Shown: piece by piece, positions 30,264 through 38,764 of the stretch
Position numbering within the stretch: position 1 is the stretch's first letter
Layout of the letters: every line of letters begins with the position of its first letter
Made by a program: the position numbers and the translations under genes
Notes under the pieces: generated by a model
Databases searched by the model: none
What the model saw: the letters and a program-made list of their open reading frames with translations, nothing else
Told to the model about the DNA's origin: nothing
Source of the DNA: a virus
Length of the DNA stretch: 50,666 nt
Strand: one strand, 5' to 3'
Virus record (IMG/VR): IMGVR_UViG_3300020472_000040
Location: 1 to 50,666 of that record

Positions 30264-32063
30264 ATGGCTGAACAAGGTATCTCTATAAATTGTGAAGGTG
30301 GGTTAGACTTAGTTTCTAGTACCTCATTACTTTTTAGAACTCCAGGAGTAGCACAAAGACTTAATAATTTTGAGTCTTCTATTCACGGAGGATACAGAAG
30401 AGTTAATGGTTATAGTAAATTTGGAAACAATCAACCAGCTGGAAATGCAGATGATATTGAAGGTATATATAGATATGCTAAAGGTGTTGTAGCTTGTCAA
30501 GGTTCTAATATTTATTATAGTGCAGACGGTACTACTTGGACACAAGTTAATAAAGATACTTATCAATCTAAAACAGGTACTGTATCAGTAAGTTCAGGAG
30601 GTGCTACAATAACTGGAAGTGGTACTTCTTTTTCTTCAGAGTTTGCAGTAGGTGACGATATATTAATTAATAACGAACAGTTTCTTGTTCTAAGTATTGC
30701 TAGTGATACATCAATGACAGCAGATGGTAATTTTGCTTCAAGTGCATCATCTCAAGTTATAAAAAAGAATGGAGCTACTGCCGCTCAATTATCTAGTGGA
30801 AGTGCAGTATCAAGAGGTTCTCAAAGTCTTTGTGAGTTTGCTTTTTATGAAGGAAATAAACAATATGGTAAACTTTATATAGCTGATGGTACTAATAAGA
30901 TTGGTGAATTAGTTATAGAAATTACAAATGCAGGAGTACATACTTATTCATTTAAAGAAGTAAAAAGGTCAGCTCCAGTAGACCCAGAAGTAGTTACTAT
31001 TTTTGGAGAAAGATTAATAGTTTCAGGTCATTCTGAAAATCCACAAGTAGTTTCCTGGAGTACTAGGTTATCACCAGAAAATTTTACAGGTAGTTCTGCA
31101 GGTACAGTAGATGTTGGAGACCAAATAGTAGGTATAAAATCTTTTCGTAATAAACTTATTATATTTTGTAAAAATAGTATATATCAATTATCTGGCCTAG
31201 ATACAACTGCAGTCTTATCATCCGTAACTAAAAATATTGGTTGTGTAAGTGGTAAAACTATTCAAGAGATTGGTGGAGATTTAATTTTTCTTTCTCCAGA
31301 TGGTTTAAGAACTATCGCAGGAACAGCTCGTATTGATGATATTGAATTAGGTTCTATTAGTAGAAAGATACTTCCTATATTTAGAGATGATATTTTTCCA
31401 AGTTTAACAACTATTACGTTTTCAAGTATGGTTATTAGAGAAAAAAATCAATACAGATTATTTTATTATAAGTCTGGTACAGCAGATTTACAACAAAAAG
31501 GAATACTAGGAACATTTAAAATATCTTCTGAAGGTGTTCCTTTATACGAATGGAGTGAATGTACAGGCATACCAGCTCGGATGACTCACTCAGGGTTTGA
31601 TGAAAATGGTGATGAAGTTTATTATCATTCTAGTATTGACGGTTATATATACAATCACGATTCTGGAAATAATTTTAATGGTAGTACTATAAGTGCTGAG
31701 TATAAAACACCTGATTTAGATTACGGAGATTCAGGTGTTCGTAAAACATTATATTATTGTAAAACAAGTATTCGTGCAGAAGGAGCCAATAATAATTTAA
31801 AATTGCTTTGTCGTTATGATTTCGATGATGCAAATGTACCACAACCATCAGAATTATCAATAGGTACTTTATCTAGTCCATCTTTATTTGGCACAGGTGT
31901 TTTTGGAACAGCTTTATTTGGACAAACATTATACCCACAACAAAAAGTAAATTTAACTGGTAGTGGGTTTACTAATAATTTTAGAATATCAAGTACTGGA
32001 ACAGGCTCTTCATATACTGTTTCAGGATTTTATGTAGACTACATCCCAGGAGGAAGGATTTAA
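30264..32063 (+). CDS. Tail tubular protein B (T7 gp12-like nozzle)
   Basis: This 599-residue beta-rich protein has the family start INCEGGLDLVSSTSLLFRTP GVAQRLNNFE (gap mine) and GGYRRVNGYSKFG. Later come IVGIKSFRNKLIIFCKNSIY and a C-terminal region FGTGVFGTALFGQTLYPQQK. gp12-type proteins form the tail nozzle. It starts one base after the previous stop. Confidence 0.88.
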   Translation: MAEQGISINCEGGLDLVSSTSLLFRTPGVAQRLNNFESSIHGGYRRVNGYSKFGNNQPAGNADDIEGIYRYAKGVVACQGSNIYYSADGTTWTQVNKDTYQSKTGTVSVSSGGATITGSGTSFSSEFAVGDDILINNEQFLVLSIASDTSMTADGNFASSASSQVIKKNGATAAQLSSGSAVSRGSQSLCEFAFYEGNKQYGKLYIADGTNKIGELVIEITNAGVHTYSFKEVKRSAPVDPEVVTIFGERLIVSGHSENPQVVSWSTRLSPENFTGSSAGTVDVGDQIVGIKSFRNKLIIFCKNSIYQLSGLDTTAVLSSVTKNIGCVSGKTIQEIGGDLIFLSPDGLRTIAGTARIDDIELGSISRKILPIFRDDIFPSLTTITFSSMVIREKNQYRLFYYKSGTADLQQKGILGTFKISSEGVPLYEWSECTGIPARMTHSGFDENGDEVYYHSSIDGYIYNHDSGNNFNGSTISAEYKTPDLDYGDSGVRKTLYYCKTSIRAEGANNNLKLLCRYDFDDANVPQPSELSIGTLSSPSLFGTGVFGTALFGQTLYPQQKVNLTGSGFTNNFRISSTGTGSSYTVSGFYVDYIPGGRI

Positions 32064-32065
32064 AC

Positions 32066-35000
32066 ATGGCGGCATACACAAGACAAAGTACATTTTCAGA
32101 TGGAGATACTATTAGTGCATCATTATTTAATAATGAATATGATGCAATAGCAGCAACATTTGTTAATACATCTGGACATAAACATGACGGAACAACTGGT
32201 GAAGGTCCTGTTATAGGTCTTATTGGTGATGCTGGTGTTGCGACTCCTCTTAATAAAGTTTTAATTGATTCTTCAAATAATCATATTGAATTTTATGTAG
32301 ATGTTTCTTCAGCAGCAGTTCAACAAATGCATCTTGAAGATGGTAAACTTTTACCTAATGTTGATAGTGATATTGATTTAGGTAGCTCTACAAAATATTT
32401 TGCAAATGGTTATATTGATGCTATTACTACTACAGGTAATGTAACAGTTGGTGGTAATTTAACTGTTACTGGAACAACAACATTTAATGGTGGTACAATT
32501 AATCTAGGGGATGCAGCTACAGATAATGTTGCATTTAATGGTACTATCACAACTAACTTAATATTTGAAGGTTCTACTGCTGATGCACATGAAACAACTT
32601 TAGCACCAGGTAATCCTGGTAGTGATATTACTTTAACTTTACCTTCTTCAGCAACAGATACTTTAGTAGGTAGAGCAACAACAGATACACTTACAAACAA
32701 AACATTAACTTCACCTAAGATAAATGAAGATGTAGTAGTAACTTCTACTGCAACAGAATTAAATTTATTAGACGGTGTAACAGCTACTACTTCAGAATTA
32801 AATATATTAGACGGAGTAACTTCTACTGCATCAGAACTTAATATTCTTGATGGAGTAACTTCTACTGCATCAGAATTAAACATATTAGATGGAGTAACTT
32901 CTACCGCAACTGAATTAAATATATTAGACGGTGTAACTTCGACAACATCGGAATTAAACATATTAGATGGAGTTACTTCAACAGCAGCTGAGTTAAATGC
33001 ACTAGATGGTATTACAGCAGTTGTTGGCGAACTTAACGCATTAGATATAGGAAGCACAGCTATAGGAACAGCTGTTGCGTCTAAAGCAGTTATTTTAGAT
33101 GCTAACAAAGATTACACGGGTATTAGAAATTTAACTGTTACTGGAGAATTAGATGGAGCATCTCTTGATATAGAAGGCGATGCTGATATTAATGGCACAT
33201 TAGAAGCAGATGCTATAACTATTGCAGGAACAGCTCTTGATACTCATATAGCAGGAGTTACAGTTACTAATGCTACAACTGCTACAAATGCAAATCATAT
33301 TTCTGTAGCTGATAATGAAAGCACAAATGAAAATAATTTAATTACATTTATTGAAGATGCTTCTGCAACTGGTAATGTTGGATTAGAATCTGATGGAGAT
33401 TTTTATTATAATCCGAGTACAGGAACTGTAACGGCAACAGGATTTGCAGGAGCACTTACAGGTAATGCTTCTACAGCTACTGCTTTAGCTACAGCTAGAA
33501 CAATACATGGAGTATCTTTTGATGGCTCAGGTAATATTGATTTAAGTGAAGTTATTCAAGATACAGTTGGAGCTATGTTTGATGGTAATACAGAAACAGA
33601 TATTACTGCAACATATCAAGATGCTGATGGTACTATTGATTTAGTTGTAAGTGGGTCAAGTGTTGGAGGAAGTACTGGAATAGATTTTAACGATGGTGTT
33701 AAAACAAGATATGGCACTGGTAATGATTTAGAAGTTTATCATGATGGTACAAACGGGTATATTACAAATTCAGATGGAGCTTTAAAACTTGCTACTGAAA
33801 CATCAGGTATAGCAGTAACGATAGGACACGCTACTTCAGAAGTTACTGTTGCAGATAATTTAACAGTGACTGGAAACTTAACCGTAAGCGGAACAACAAC
33901 AACTGTTTCTTCTACAACTGTTGAAGTAGCAGATGCAATGTTAAAACTTGCTAAAGACCAAGGTACAAGTGCAGATGCAGTAGACTTTGGATTCTATGGT
34001 AAGTATGGAGTTGGTGGTACTGCTAAATATGCAGGTATATTTAGAGACCAAAGTGCTACAGGCACACCTTTTACATTTTTTGATACATTAGAAGCAGACC
34101 CTGGAACTACCGTAAATACTGGTGGTACTGGTTATGATTTAGCAGATATTTCTGCAGGTGGAGCAACTTTTGCAGATAGTGTAACAATTACTGGAGACTT
34201 GACTATAAGTGGTGATGACATTACTATGGGGACAAATACATCGGGCCATATTATGGTTGCAGATGGTACTAATTTTAATCCAGTAGCAGTATCAGGTGAT
34301 GTTACAATTTCTAATGCTGGAGCTGTTACAATAGCAAGTACAGCTGTTGAAACTGGTATGATTGCAGCTGATGCTATTACAGGAGCTAAGATTGCAGATG
34401 ATGCGGTTGATTCTGAACACTATACAGACGGTAGTATTGATACAGCTCATATTGCTGACTTAAATGTAACTACAGCAAAGATTGCAGCCGATGCAATAAC
34501 TGGAGCAAAGATAGCTGACGATGCTATTGATAGTGAACACTATGTTGATGGTAGTATTGATACAGCTCATATTGGAGATGATAATGTAACTCAAGCAAAA
34601 ATAGCAGATGATGCTGTAGGTGCTGACCAACTAGCAGCTAGTGCAGTAGTTACTGCGTCTATGGTTGACGATGCTGTAACTCAAGCTAAAATTGCTGATG
34701 AGGCAGTAGATGAAGCTAGACTTCAAATCAGTAATGCTGGTAGTAATGGACAATATTTACAAAAACAATCAGGAAATACTGGTGGACTAACATGGGCAGA
34801 TGCAAGTTCAGTCGGTGGAGCAACAGGTGTAGATTTCAACGATAATGTTAAAGCAAGATTTGGAACTACTGATAATGATTTAGAAATTTACCATGATGGT
34901 TCCAATAGCATAATTGCTGATACAGGAACAGGTGGTTTACAAATACTTTCTAACGAATTTAAAGTTATGAATGCTGCAGGTAATGCAAATCAAGTTATTG

Positions 35001-35611
35001 GTACTCAAGCTGCAGCAGTAGAACTTTATCACAACGGAACTAAGAAACTTGAAACTGCAAGTGGTGGAGTAACCATAACAGGAACTGCAACTGCAACAAC
35101 TTTTGACGGTTTATTAGATACAGGAGCTGCTTTAAAAGTAGGAGCTTGGTATAATGACAATGGTACAAGTGCAAAAGGAAGATTTTGGTTTAGTGACGGT
35201 GGAACAACTCAAATTAATACTGCTGCTGATATTGACTTTTCTTATGAAACAACAAATAAAGCTAGAATAGAATCTGACGGTGATTTTATTTGTGTCGGTA
35301 ACATTACCGCTTATGGAAGTTTATCAGATGAAAAACTAAAAGAAAATATTGAGATAATTCCAGATGCTCTTGATAAAGTTTGTCAGCTTAAAGGTGTTAC
35401 TTTTGATTACAAAAAAGATGGTAAGAGGTCTACAGGATTGATTGCTCAAGATTTACAAAAAGTTTTACCAGAGGTTGTTTATGAAACAAAAGATATTAAT
35501 AATGAAAATGAAAGCTATCTAGCAGTAAATTATGAAAATACAATTGGACTTTTAGTTGAGGCAATTAAAGAATTAAAGGCTGAGGTTAAAGAATTAAAGG
35601 AGGCTAAATAA
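32066..35611 (+). CDS. Tail fibre with tandem repeats and C-terminal S74 autocleaving chaperone
   Basis: This 1181-residue protein likely binds the host receptor. The start (YTRQSTFSDGDTISASLFNN) is a typical virion-attachment part. Eight tandem 13-residue units of the form ELNILDGVTSTAS occur at about 231-334, then repeats of the TVTGNLTVSGTT and ADAITGAKIADDAIDSEHY kinds. The C-terminal 95 residues (SDEKLKENIEIIPDALDKVC start) form a Peptidase_S74 intramolecular chaperone: S1087 and K1092 match the Ser-Lys dyad that cuts just before the Ser after trimerisation. The end is a coiled coil (AIKELKAEVKELKEAK). Confidence 0.93.
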   Translation: MAAYTRQSTFSDGDTISASLFNNEYDAIAATFVNTSGHKHDGTTGEGPVIGLIGDAGVATPLNKVLIDSSNNHIEFYVDVSSAAVQQMHLEDGKLLPNVDSDIDLGSSTKYFANGYIDAITTTGNVTVGGNLTVTGTTTFNGGTINLGDAATDNVAFNGTITTNLIFEGSTADAHETTLAPGNPGSDITLTLPSSATDTLVGRATTDTLTNKTLTSPKINEDVVVTSTATELNLLDGVTATTSELNILDGVTSTASELNILDGVTSTASELNILDGVTSTATELNILDGVTSTTSELNILDGVTSTAAELNALDGITAVVGELNALDIGSTAIGTAVASKAVILDANKDYTGIRNLTVTGELDGASLDIEGDADINGTLEADAITIAGTALDTHIAGVTVTNATTATNANHISVADNESTNENNLITFIEDASATGNVGLESDGDFYYNPSTGTVTATGFAGALTGNASTATALATARTIHGVSFDGSGNIDLSEVIQDTVGAMFDGNTETDITATYQDADGTIDLVVSGSSVGGSTGIDFNDGVKTRYGTGNDLEVYHDGTNGYITNSDGALKLATETSGIAVTIGHATSEVTVADNLTVTGNLTVSGTTTTVSSTTVEVADAMLKLAKDQGTSADAVDFGFYGKYGVGGTAKYAGIFRDQSATGTPFTFFDTLEADPGTTVNTGGTGYDLADISAGGATFADSVTITGDLTISGDDITMGTNTSGHIMVADGTNFNPVAVSGDVTISNAGAVTIASTAVETGMIAADAITGAKIADDAVDSEHYTDGSIDTAHIADLNVTTAKIAADAITGAKIADDAIDSEHYVDGSIDTAHIGDDNVTQAKIADDAVGADQLAASAVVTASMVDDAVTQAKIADEAVDEARLQISNAGSNGQYLQKQSGNTGGLTWADASSVGGATGVDFNDNVKARFGTTDNDLEIYHDGSNSIIADTGTGGLQILSNEFKVMNAAGNANQVIGTQAAAVELYHNGTKKLETASGGVTITGTATATTFDGLLDTGAALKVGAWYNDNGTSAKGRFWFSDGGTTQINTAADIDFSYETTNKARIESDGDFICVGNITAYGSLSDEKLKENIEIIPDALDKVCQLKGVTFDYKKDGKRSTGLIAQDLQKVLPEVVYETKDINNENESYLAVNYENTIGLLVEAIKELKAEVKELKEAK
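32756..33067 (+). repeat. Eight tandem 39-base units in the tail-fibre gene
   Basis: Each unit encodes ELN(I/L/A)LDG(V/I)T plus four variable residues (last unit LDIG). Unit length is a multiple of three, so copy number can change by recombination without frameshift and alter fibre length. Confidence 0.88.
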
Positions 35612-36177
35612 TGGCTCTGCAAAGTAGTGGCGCAATCTCTCTTAATGAGATGCATATTGAAGCAGGAGGCAGTACAGGCTCAAACTGTACTATTAATGAC
35701 TCTGATATTAGAGATTTAATAAGTAAAAGCTCTGGCGCAGCTATGTCATTTAATGAGTGGTATGGAGCAAGTGCTGGTCTTTCAAGTTATAGCTACACGA
35801 TGACAAATGGAACTTACACATCAGGTACAACTTATACAGGTTTTGACTCAGCTGCAAGTGGTGGAACTGCCCATGGCTCTTTAAGTAATAACCCTCAAAG
35901 TACAGCTTTGACGAGTGGTTTTAATCCTACATGGACTGCAATACGACATTCAATTTTAAAGACTAATCAACTCGATATGACTATTGGCTCTGCTGTAGCA
36001 AATTCAGGTTGGACTTCTATAACTTTTAGTGCAGGTGGAATTACAAGTTCATCAAATGAAACAGTTAATAGGTCAGCTATGACTTATCAACAAATAGGTA
36101 GCTTGACACAATGGTACGTAACTACAAGTTGGACGATGCTCACCTCAGGAACTACAACAGTAACTATTAATGTTTAA
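35611..36177 (+). CDS. Tail-associated protein with ALQSSGAISL start (188 aa)
   Basis: Starts inside TAATG with the fibre stop. MALQSSGAISLNEMHIEAGG and SFNEWYGA form an N-terminal module common in tail or neck fibre proteins of marine phages. The rest is Ser/Thr/Gly-rich beta sequence (YSYTMTNGTYTSGTTYTGFD, then ITFSAGGITSSS). It is likely a second receptor-contact or fibre-tip protein attached by its N-terminus. Confidence 0.75.
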   Translation: MALQSSGAISLNEMHIEAGGSTGSNCTINDSDIRDLISKSSGAAMSFNEWYGASAGLSSYSYTMTNGTYTSGTTYTGFDSAASGGTAHGSLSNNPQSTALTSGFNPTWTAIRHSILKTNQLDMTIGSAVANSGWTSITFSAGGITSSSNETVNRSAMTYQQIGSLTQWYVTTSWTMLTSGTTTVTINV

Positions 36178-36180
36178 AAT

Positions 36181-36324
36181 ATGACAGAAGATAAAAATAA
36201 ATTACACAAAAGAGAGGATGGAATTTGGATTATGCCTCATCCTGATAAAGACAATGAACAACTTAGCCCTCAAAATCCTTACAAGAGGTCGCAAGTAAAG
36301 CAAGAAGAGGTAGAGGAAATATGA
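36181..36324 (+). CDS. Small hydrophilic protein (47 aa)
   Basis: ATG lies three bases after the previous stop; the TGA overlaps the next ATG (ATGA). MTEDKNKLHKREDGIWIMPH start, acidic end (KQEEVEE). No family recognised; the coupled overlaps support it. Confidence 0.6.
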   Translation: MTEDKNKLHKREDGIWIMPHPDKDNEQLSPQNPYKRSQVKQEEVEEI

Positions 36325-37007
36325 GTGTCTTTAATATTAATTTTGGTACAGTTAAAAATGTTGGTAACAATTTACAAATATGTGTAGCTACTAATACAAA
36401 AGTAGGGCAGGAAATGTCGAGGCAACAGCTAAATGAGCAACCTCACTTTGATAACATAGAATATCATCCTGATAACAGTAAAGTATTTAAGAGATTAAAT
36501 AGAAATGAACTTGTTAGAGGAAAGATTAAATTATTTTGGAAATGGACTGCAGAAGATAATATTACTCAAACTGATATAAATTTTGTTAAAAGTATTTACG
36601 CTGCAAACAACTCAGAAGATAGTTATGCTGCTTACGAGCAAGGAGAAGATTATCTAAATATTACTATTGAAAAACCAGAAACCAACACAACTTGGTCAGA
36701 CACATCTGTTGGTTGGGAACTTGCATCTTCAGAGGCAGGTATTGAAATATTAAAAGATGATACAGTTTTATTCTGCTCATTGTCAGAAGATTTTGGATGG
36801 AAACATAAGACCATTGATTTAGCTGATGGAGCAACAGTAGATACATCTAAAAGTGGTGAACATTGTTATTTATGGTTTGACGGTGAGTGTGAACTCAATG
36901 GAACTAAAAATGTTTATGCTGGGGATGTTAAGAAATTAATTAATGAAACTGTTAATATTAAAAATGTAAATGCAACAAATACAAAAATAATAATGGTATG
37001 GAAATAA
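36321..37007 (+). CDS. Hypothetical tail-module protein (228 aa)
   Basis: Has FNINFGTVKNVGNNLQICVA at the start and a beta-rich C-terminal part (FGWKHKTIDLADGATVDTSK, then HCYLWFDGECELNGTK and NTKIIMVWK). The centre is acidic and helical. It lies between fibre-type genes and the COQ4-like gene, so it may be a fibre or chaperone accessory. No family recognised. Confidence 0.6.
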   Translation: MSVFNINFGTVKNVGNNLQICVATNTKVGQEMSRQQLNEQPHFDNIEYHPDNSKVFKRLNRNELVRGKIKLFWKWTAEDNITQTDINFVKSIYAANNSEDSYAAYEQGEDYLNITIEKPETNTTWSDTSVGWELASSEAGIEILKDDTVLFCSLSEDFGWKHKTIDLADGATVDTSKSGEHCYLWFDGECELNGTKNVYAGDVKKLINETVNIKNVNATNTKIIMVWK

Positions 37008-37010
37008 TGA

Positions 37011-37814
37011 ATGAACGACATACTAAAACGAATAAAGTTTATTTATGAATATGCTACACACTTACAAACAGATAATAGCCCTCCATTAGAATTAATTTAT
37101 AAGTTTATTAATGAACTAGATAAGAAAGAGGCAAAAGCTATCTTTCATAAATTTTCTAAAGATAAGTCTAGTGAAAGAATATTTAATGAAGAAAAAGCAG
37201 CATTAGACAGATTAAATGAAGATGAATTTAAAGAGAATACATTAGGAGCTGAGTTTAAAGGGTGGTTAAAACAATCAGAAGGAGCTGTAGATTTATTTAA
37301 GTTTGGTGTATTTGGAAGAACCGAAGGTAAGACAAAATTTAAAAAGTTTTTAAAACATACTTGTTTACAACACGATTTAATTCATTTCTTAAATGGATAT
37401 GATGTTACGCCATTAGGTGAGGTTGGAGTTATCACTTTTAATTTAGCTCAAGAATGGAGACCTTCTTTTGCAACAATATTATATGCCTCATTCTTAATGA
37501 GTATCAGAAATACTTTTCTACCATCTAAATATCCAGCCAATACACAATGGCATAAGGCAATAAAATATTCACCTCTTATGGTATTTTGTAAAGTTGTAAG
37601 AGAAGCATGGAAAAGAGGAAAACAATCTGAATGGTTTTTAACTGTAGATTGGAATGGTTATTTAGATACGGATTTAAAACAAGTTAAAGAAAAACTTAAA
37701 TTAGAAAAATCACCTACTTATTGGGATGAAGTTCAGCCTGTATGGGCAAGAGCTTTAAGACATTACAAAAAATATGAAAAAAACAAAAGAGAACGACAAG
37801 AAGATGTGGCGTGA
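37011..37814 (+). CDS. COQ4-like protein (ubiquinone biosynthesis family)
   Basis: This 267-residue protein carries the full COQ4 signature: H121, D122, H125 and E137 in HDLIHFLNGYDVTPLGE, that is HDxxHx11E, followed by VGVITFNLAQEWRPSFATIL. The C-terminal YWDEVQPVWARALRHYKKYE matches the family end. COQ4 binds a metal through this motif and takes part in ring modification (C1) and complex organisation in ubiquinone synthesis at the inner membrane. As a phage gene it would be an auxiliary metabolic gene or a reused fold. Flanked by small genes in the late arm. Confidence 0.85.
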   Translation: MNDILKRIKFIYEYATHLQTDNSPPLELIYKFINELDKKEAKAIFHKFSKDKSSERIFNEEKAALDRLNEDEFKENTLGAEFKGWLKQSEGAVDLFKFGVFGRTEGKTKFKKFLKHTCLQHDLIHFLNGYDVTPLGEVGVITFNLAQEWRPSFATILYASFLMSIRNTFLPSKYPANTQWHKAIKYSPLMVFCKVVREAWKRGKQSEWFLTVDWNGYLDTDLKQVKEKLKLEKSPTYWDEVQPVWARALRHYKKYEKNKRERQEDVA

Positions 37815-37857
37815 TTGGTTACACAAGTGGAGTGAGATTTTTAGGAGAATGAAATAA
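37774..37857 (+). CDS. Possible small basic protein (27 aa)
   Basis: Begins inside the COQ4-like gene in another frame and ends in TAATG with the next gene. MKKTKENDKKMWRDWLHKWS, then EIFRRMK. No ribosome site before it; it may serve only to couple translation. Confidence 0.35.
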   Translation: MKKTKENDKKMWRDWLHKWSEIFRRMK

Positions 37858-38129
37858 TGGCACTACAGTTTACTGGACATAAATATAAGTATATAGGTAG
37901 TGTAAATATTGTTGATACTGATAAAAAATATATAGAAGAATTGGAAAGACAAGTTGAAGATTCAGTAGATGTTTGGAAAATAACTTGTGAACAAATTTAT
38001 GGTGGCAAAGGATATGTTGTTGAGATGTGCAGATTAAAACAAGAAAATAGAGAATTAAAAGCAGAGCTACATTTAATTAGAAAGTTTCTAGAAAAAGCAA
38101 AAAGAATGACTAACGAAAGATTTGAATAA
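37857..38129 (+). CDS. Coiled-coil hypothetical protein (90 aa)
   Basis: AGGAGAATGAAATA precedes the ATG. A beta start (MALQFTGHKYKYIGSVNIVD) leads to a long helix (KKYIEELERQVEDSV, later RLKQENRELKAELHLIRKFL) with heptad-like Leu spacing. Unknown function. Confidence 0.62.
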   Translation: MALQFTGHKYKYIGSVNIVDTDKKYIEELERQVEDSVDVWKITCEQIYGGKGYVVEMCRLKQENRELKAELHLIRKFLEKAKRMTNERFE

Positions 38130-38135
38130 TAGTTA

Positions 38136-38164
38136 TTGACAATATTTAAAAAATATGATATAAT
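38136..38164 (+). promoter_or_regulatory. Exact sigma-70 promoter in the late arm
   Basis: TTGACA (38136-38141), 17-base spacer, TATAAT (38159-38164) with TGA before the -10. About 32 bases of leader run to the ATG at 38203, with GGGCGA and AAAAGGAAA. Confidence 0.92.
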
Positions 38165-38202
38165 ATATAAACTAATGTGGGCGAAGAAAAGGAAAAAAAT
38201 AA

Positions 38203-38409
38203 ATGTTTACACTAGATAATAAAGAGTATGATGAGACTAAATTAAATAAAGAAGGTAAGTTTGCCTATGCTCAGCTTCAAGTTTTAGCAACAAAGAAAAA
38301 CTCTATTCTTGCAGATTTAAATAATTTAGATATATTAATTTCTCACTATTCAGATATTCTTAAAAAAGAGCTTCCAAAAGAAGAAAAAGAAAAAAAAGGA
38401 AAGAAATAG
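38203..38409 (+). CDS. DUF6447-like small protein (68 aa)
   Basis: FTLDNKEYDETKLNKEGKFA followed by a helix (YAQLQVLATKKNSILADLNN) and a Lys/Glu tail resembles a small family found in marine T4-like phages, of unknown function. First gene after the promoter at 38136. Confidence 0.6.
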   Translation: MFTLDNKEYDETKLNKEGKFAYAQLQVLATKKNSILADLNNLDILISHYSDILKKELPKEEKEKKGKK

Positions 38410-38613
38410 ATGACAATAGAACAAGATAATAAAGAATCAATTATTCGTATAGAAGGTGATTTAAAATTACTTAATCAAAAAATAGATACGATTAAAGATA
38501 ATCATCTTAACCATATGTCTCAAGACATAGATAAACTATCTAAGTTTATTTGGATAATAGGTTCAACTGTCTTTGTTCAAATGTGTTATCTTATTGTCAG
38601 AACTTTAATGTAA
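38410..38613 (+). CDS. Coiled-coil plus C-terminal membrane span, XhlA-like (67 aa)
   Basis: An N-terminal helix of heptads (IRIEGDLKLLNQKIDTIKDN) is followed by SKFIWIIGSTVFVQMCYLIV, one membrane span. This layout is that of haemolysin XhlA-type phage proteins, which assist lysis or anchor complexes. It is in the late arm, away from the endolysin. Confidence 0.62.
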   Translation: MTIEQDNKESIIRIEGDLKLLNQKIDTIKDNHLNHMSQDIDKLSKFIWIIGSTVFVQMCYLIVRTLM

Positions 38614-38615
38614 TA

Positions 38616-38759
38616 ATGGCTAAAAAATGGAAATCTTATAATGAACACGAAGCAATATACCATGGAACATCTATTGGTCGTAATCCAAAAATGAGTTCTA
38701 TGAATAAACATAAGAGAAAAAGTTTTAAAAAATATAAAGGCCAAGGAAAGAGAAGATAA
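38616..38759 (+). CDS. Small Lys-rich protein (47 aa)
   Basis: ATG at 38616 is two bases after the previous stop. MAKKWKSYNEHEAIYHGTSI then GRNPK and KHKRKSFKKYKGQGKRR. Highly basic; similar small proteins seem common in marine podoviruses. May bind DNA or RNA. Confidence 0.6.
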   Translation: MAKKWKSYNEHEAIYHGTSIGRNPKMSSMNKHKRKSFKKYKGQGKRR

Positions 38760-38764
38760 ATATT

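Noticed and set aside
32756-33067. Regular 39-base repeats as a CRISPR array
   Set aside because: Repeats are contiguous without unique spacers and lie in frame in the fibre gene.
32410-33108. Long minus-strand open frame of 232 codons
   Set aside because: It is the antisense of the tail-fibre repeats; its own repeat (VEVTPSN) mirrors them.
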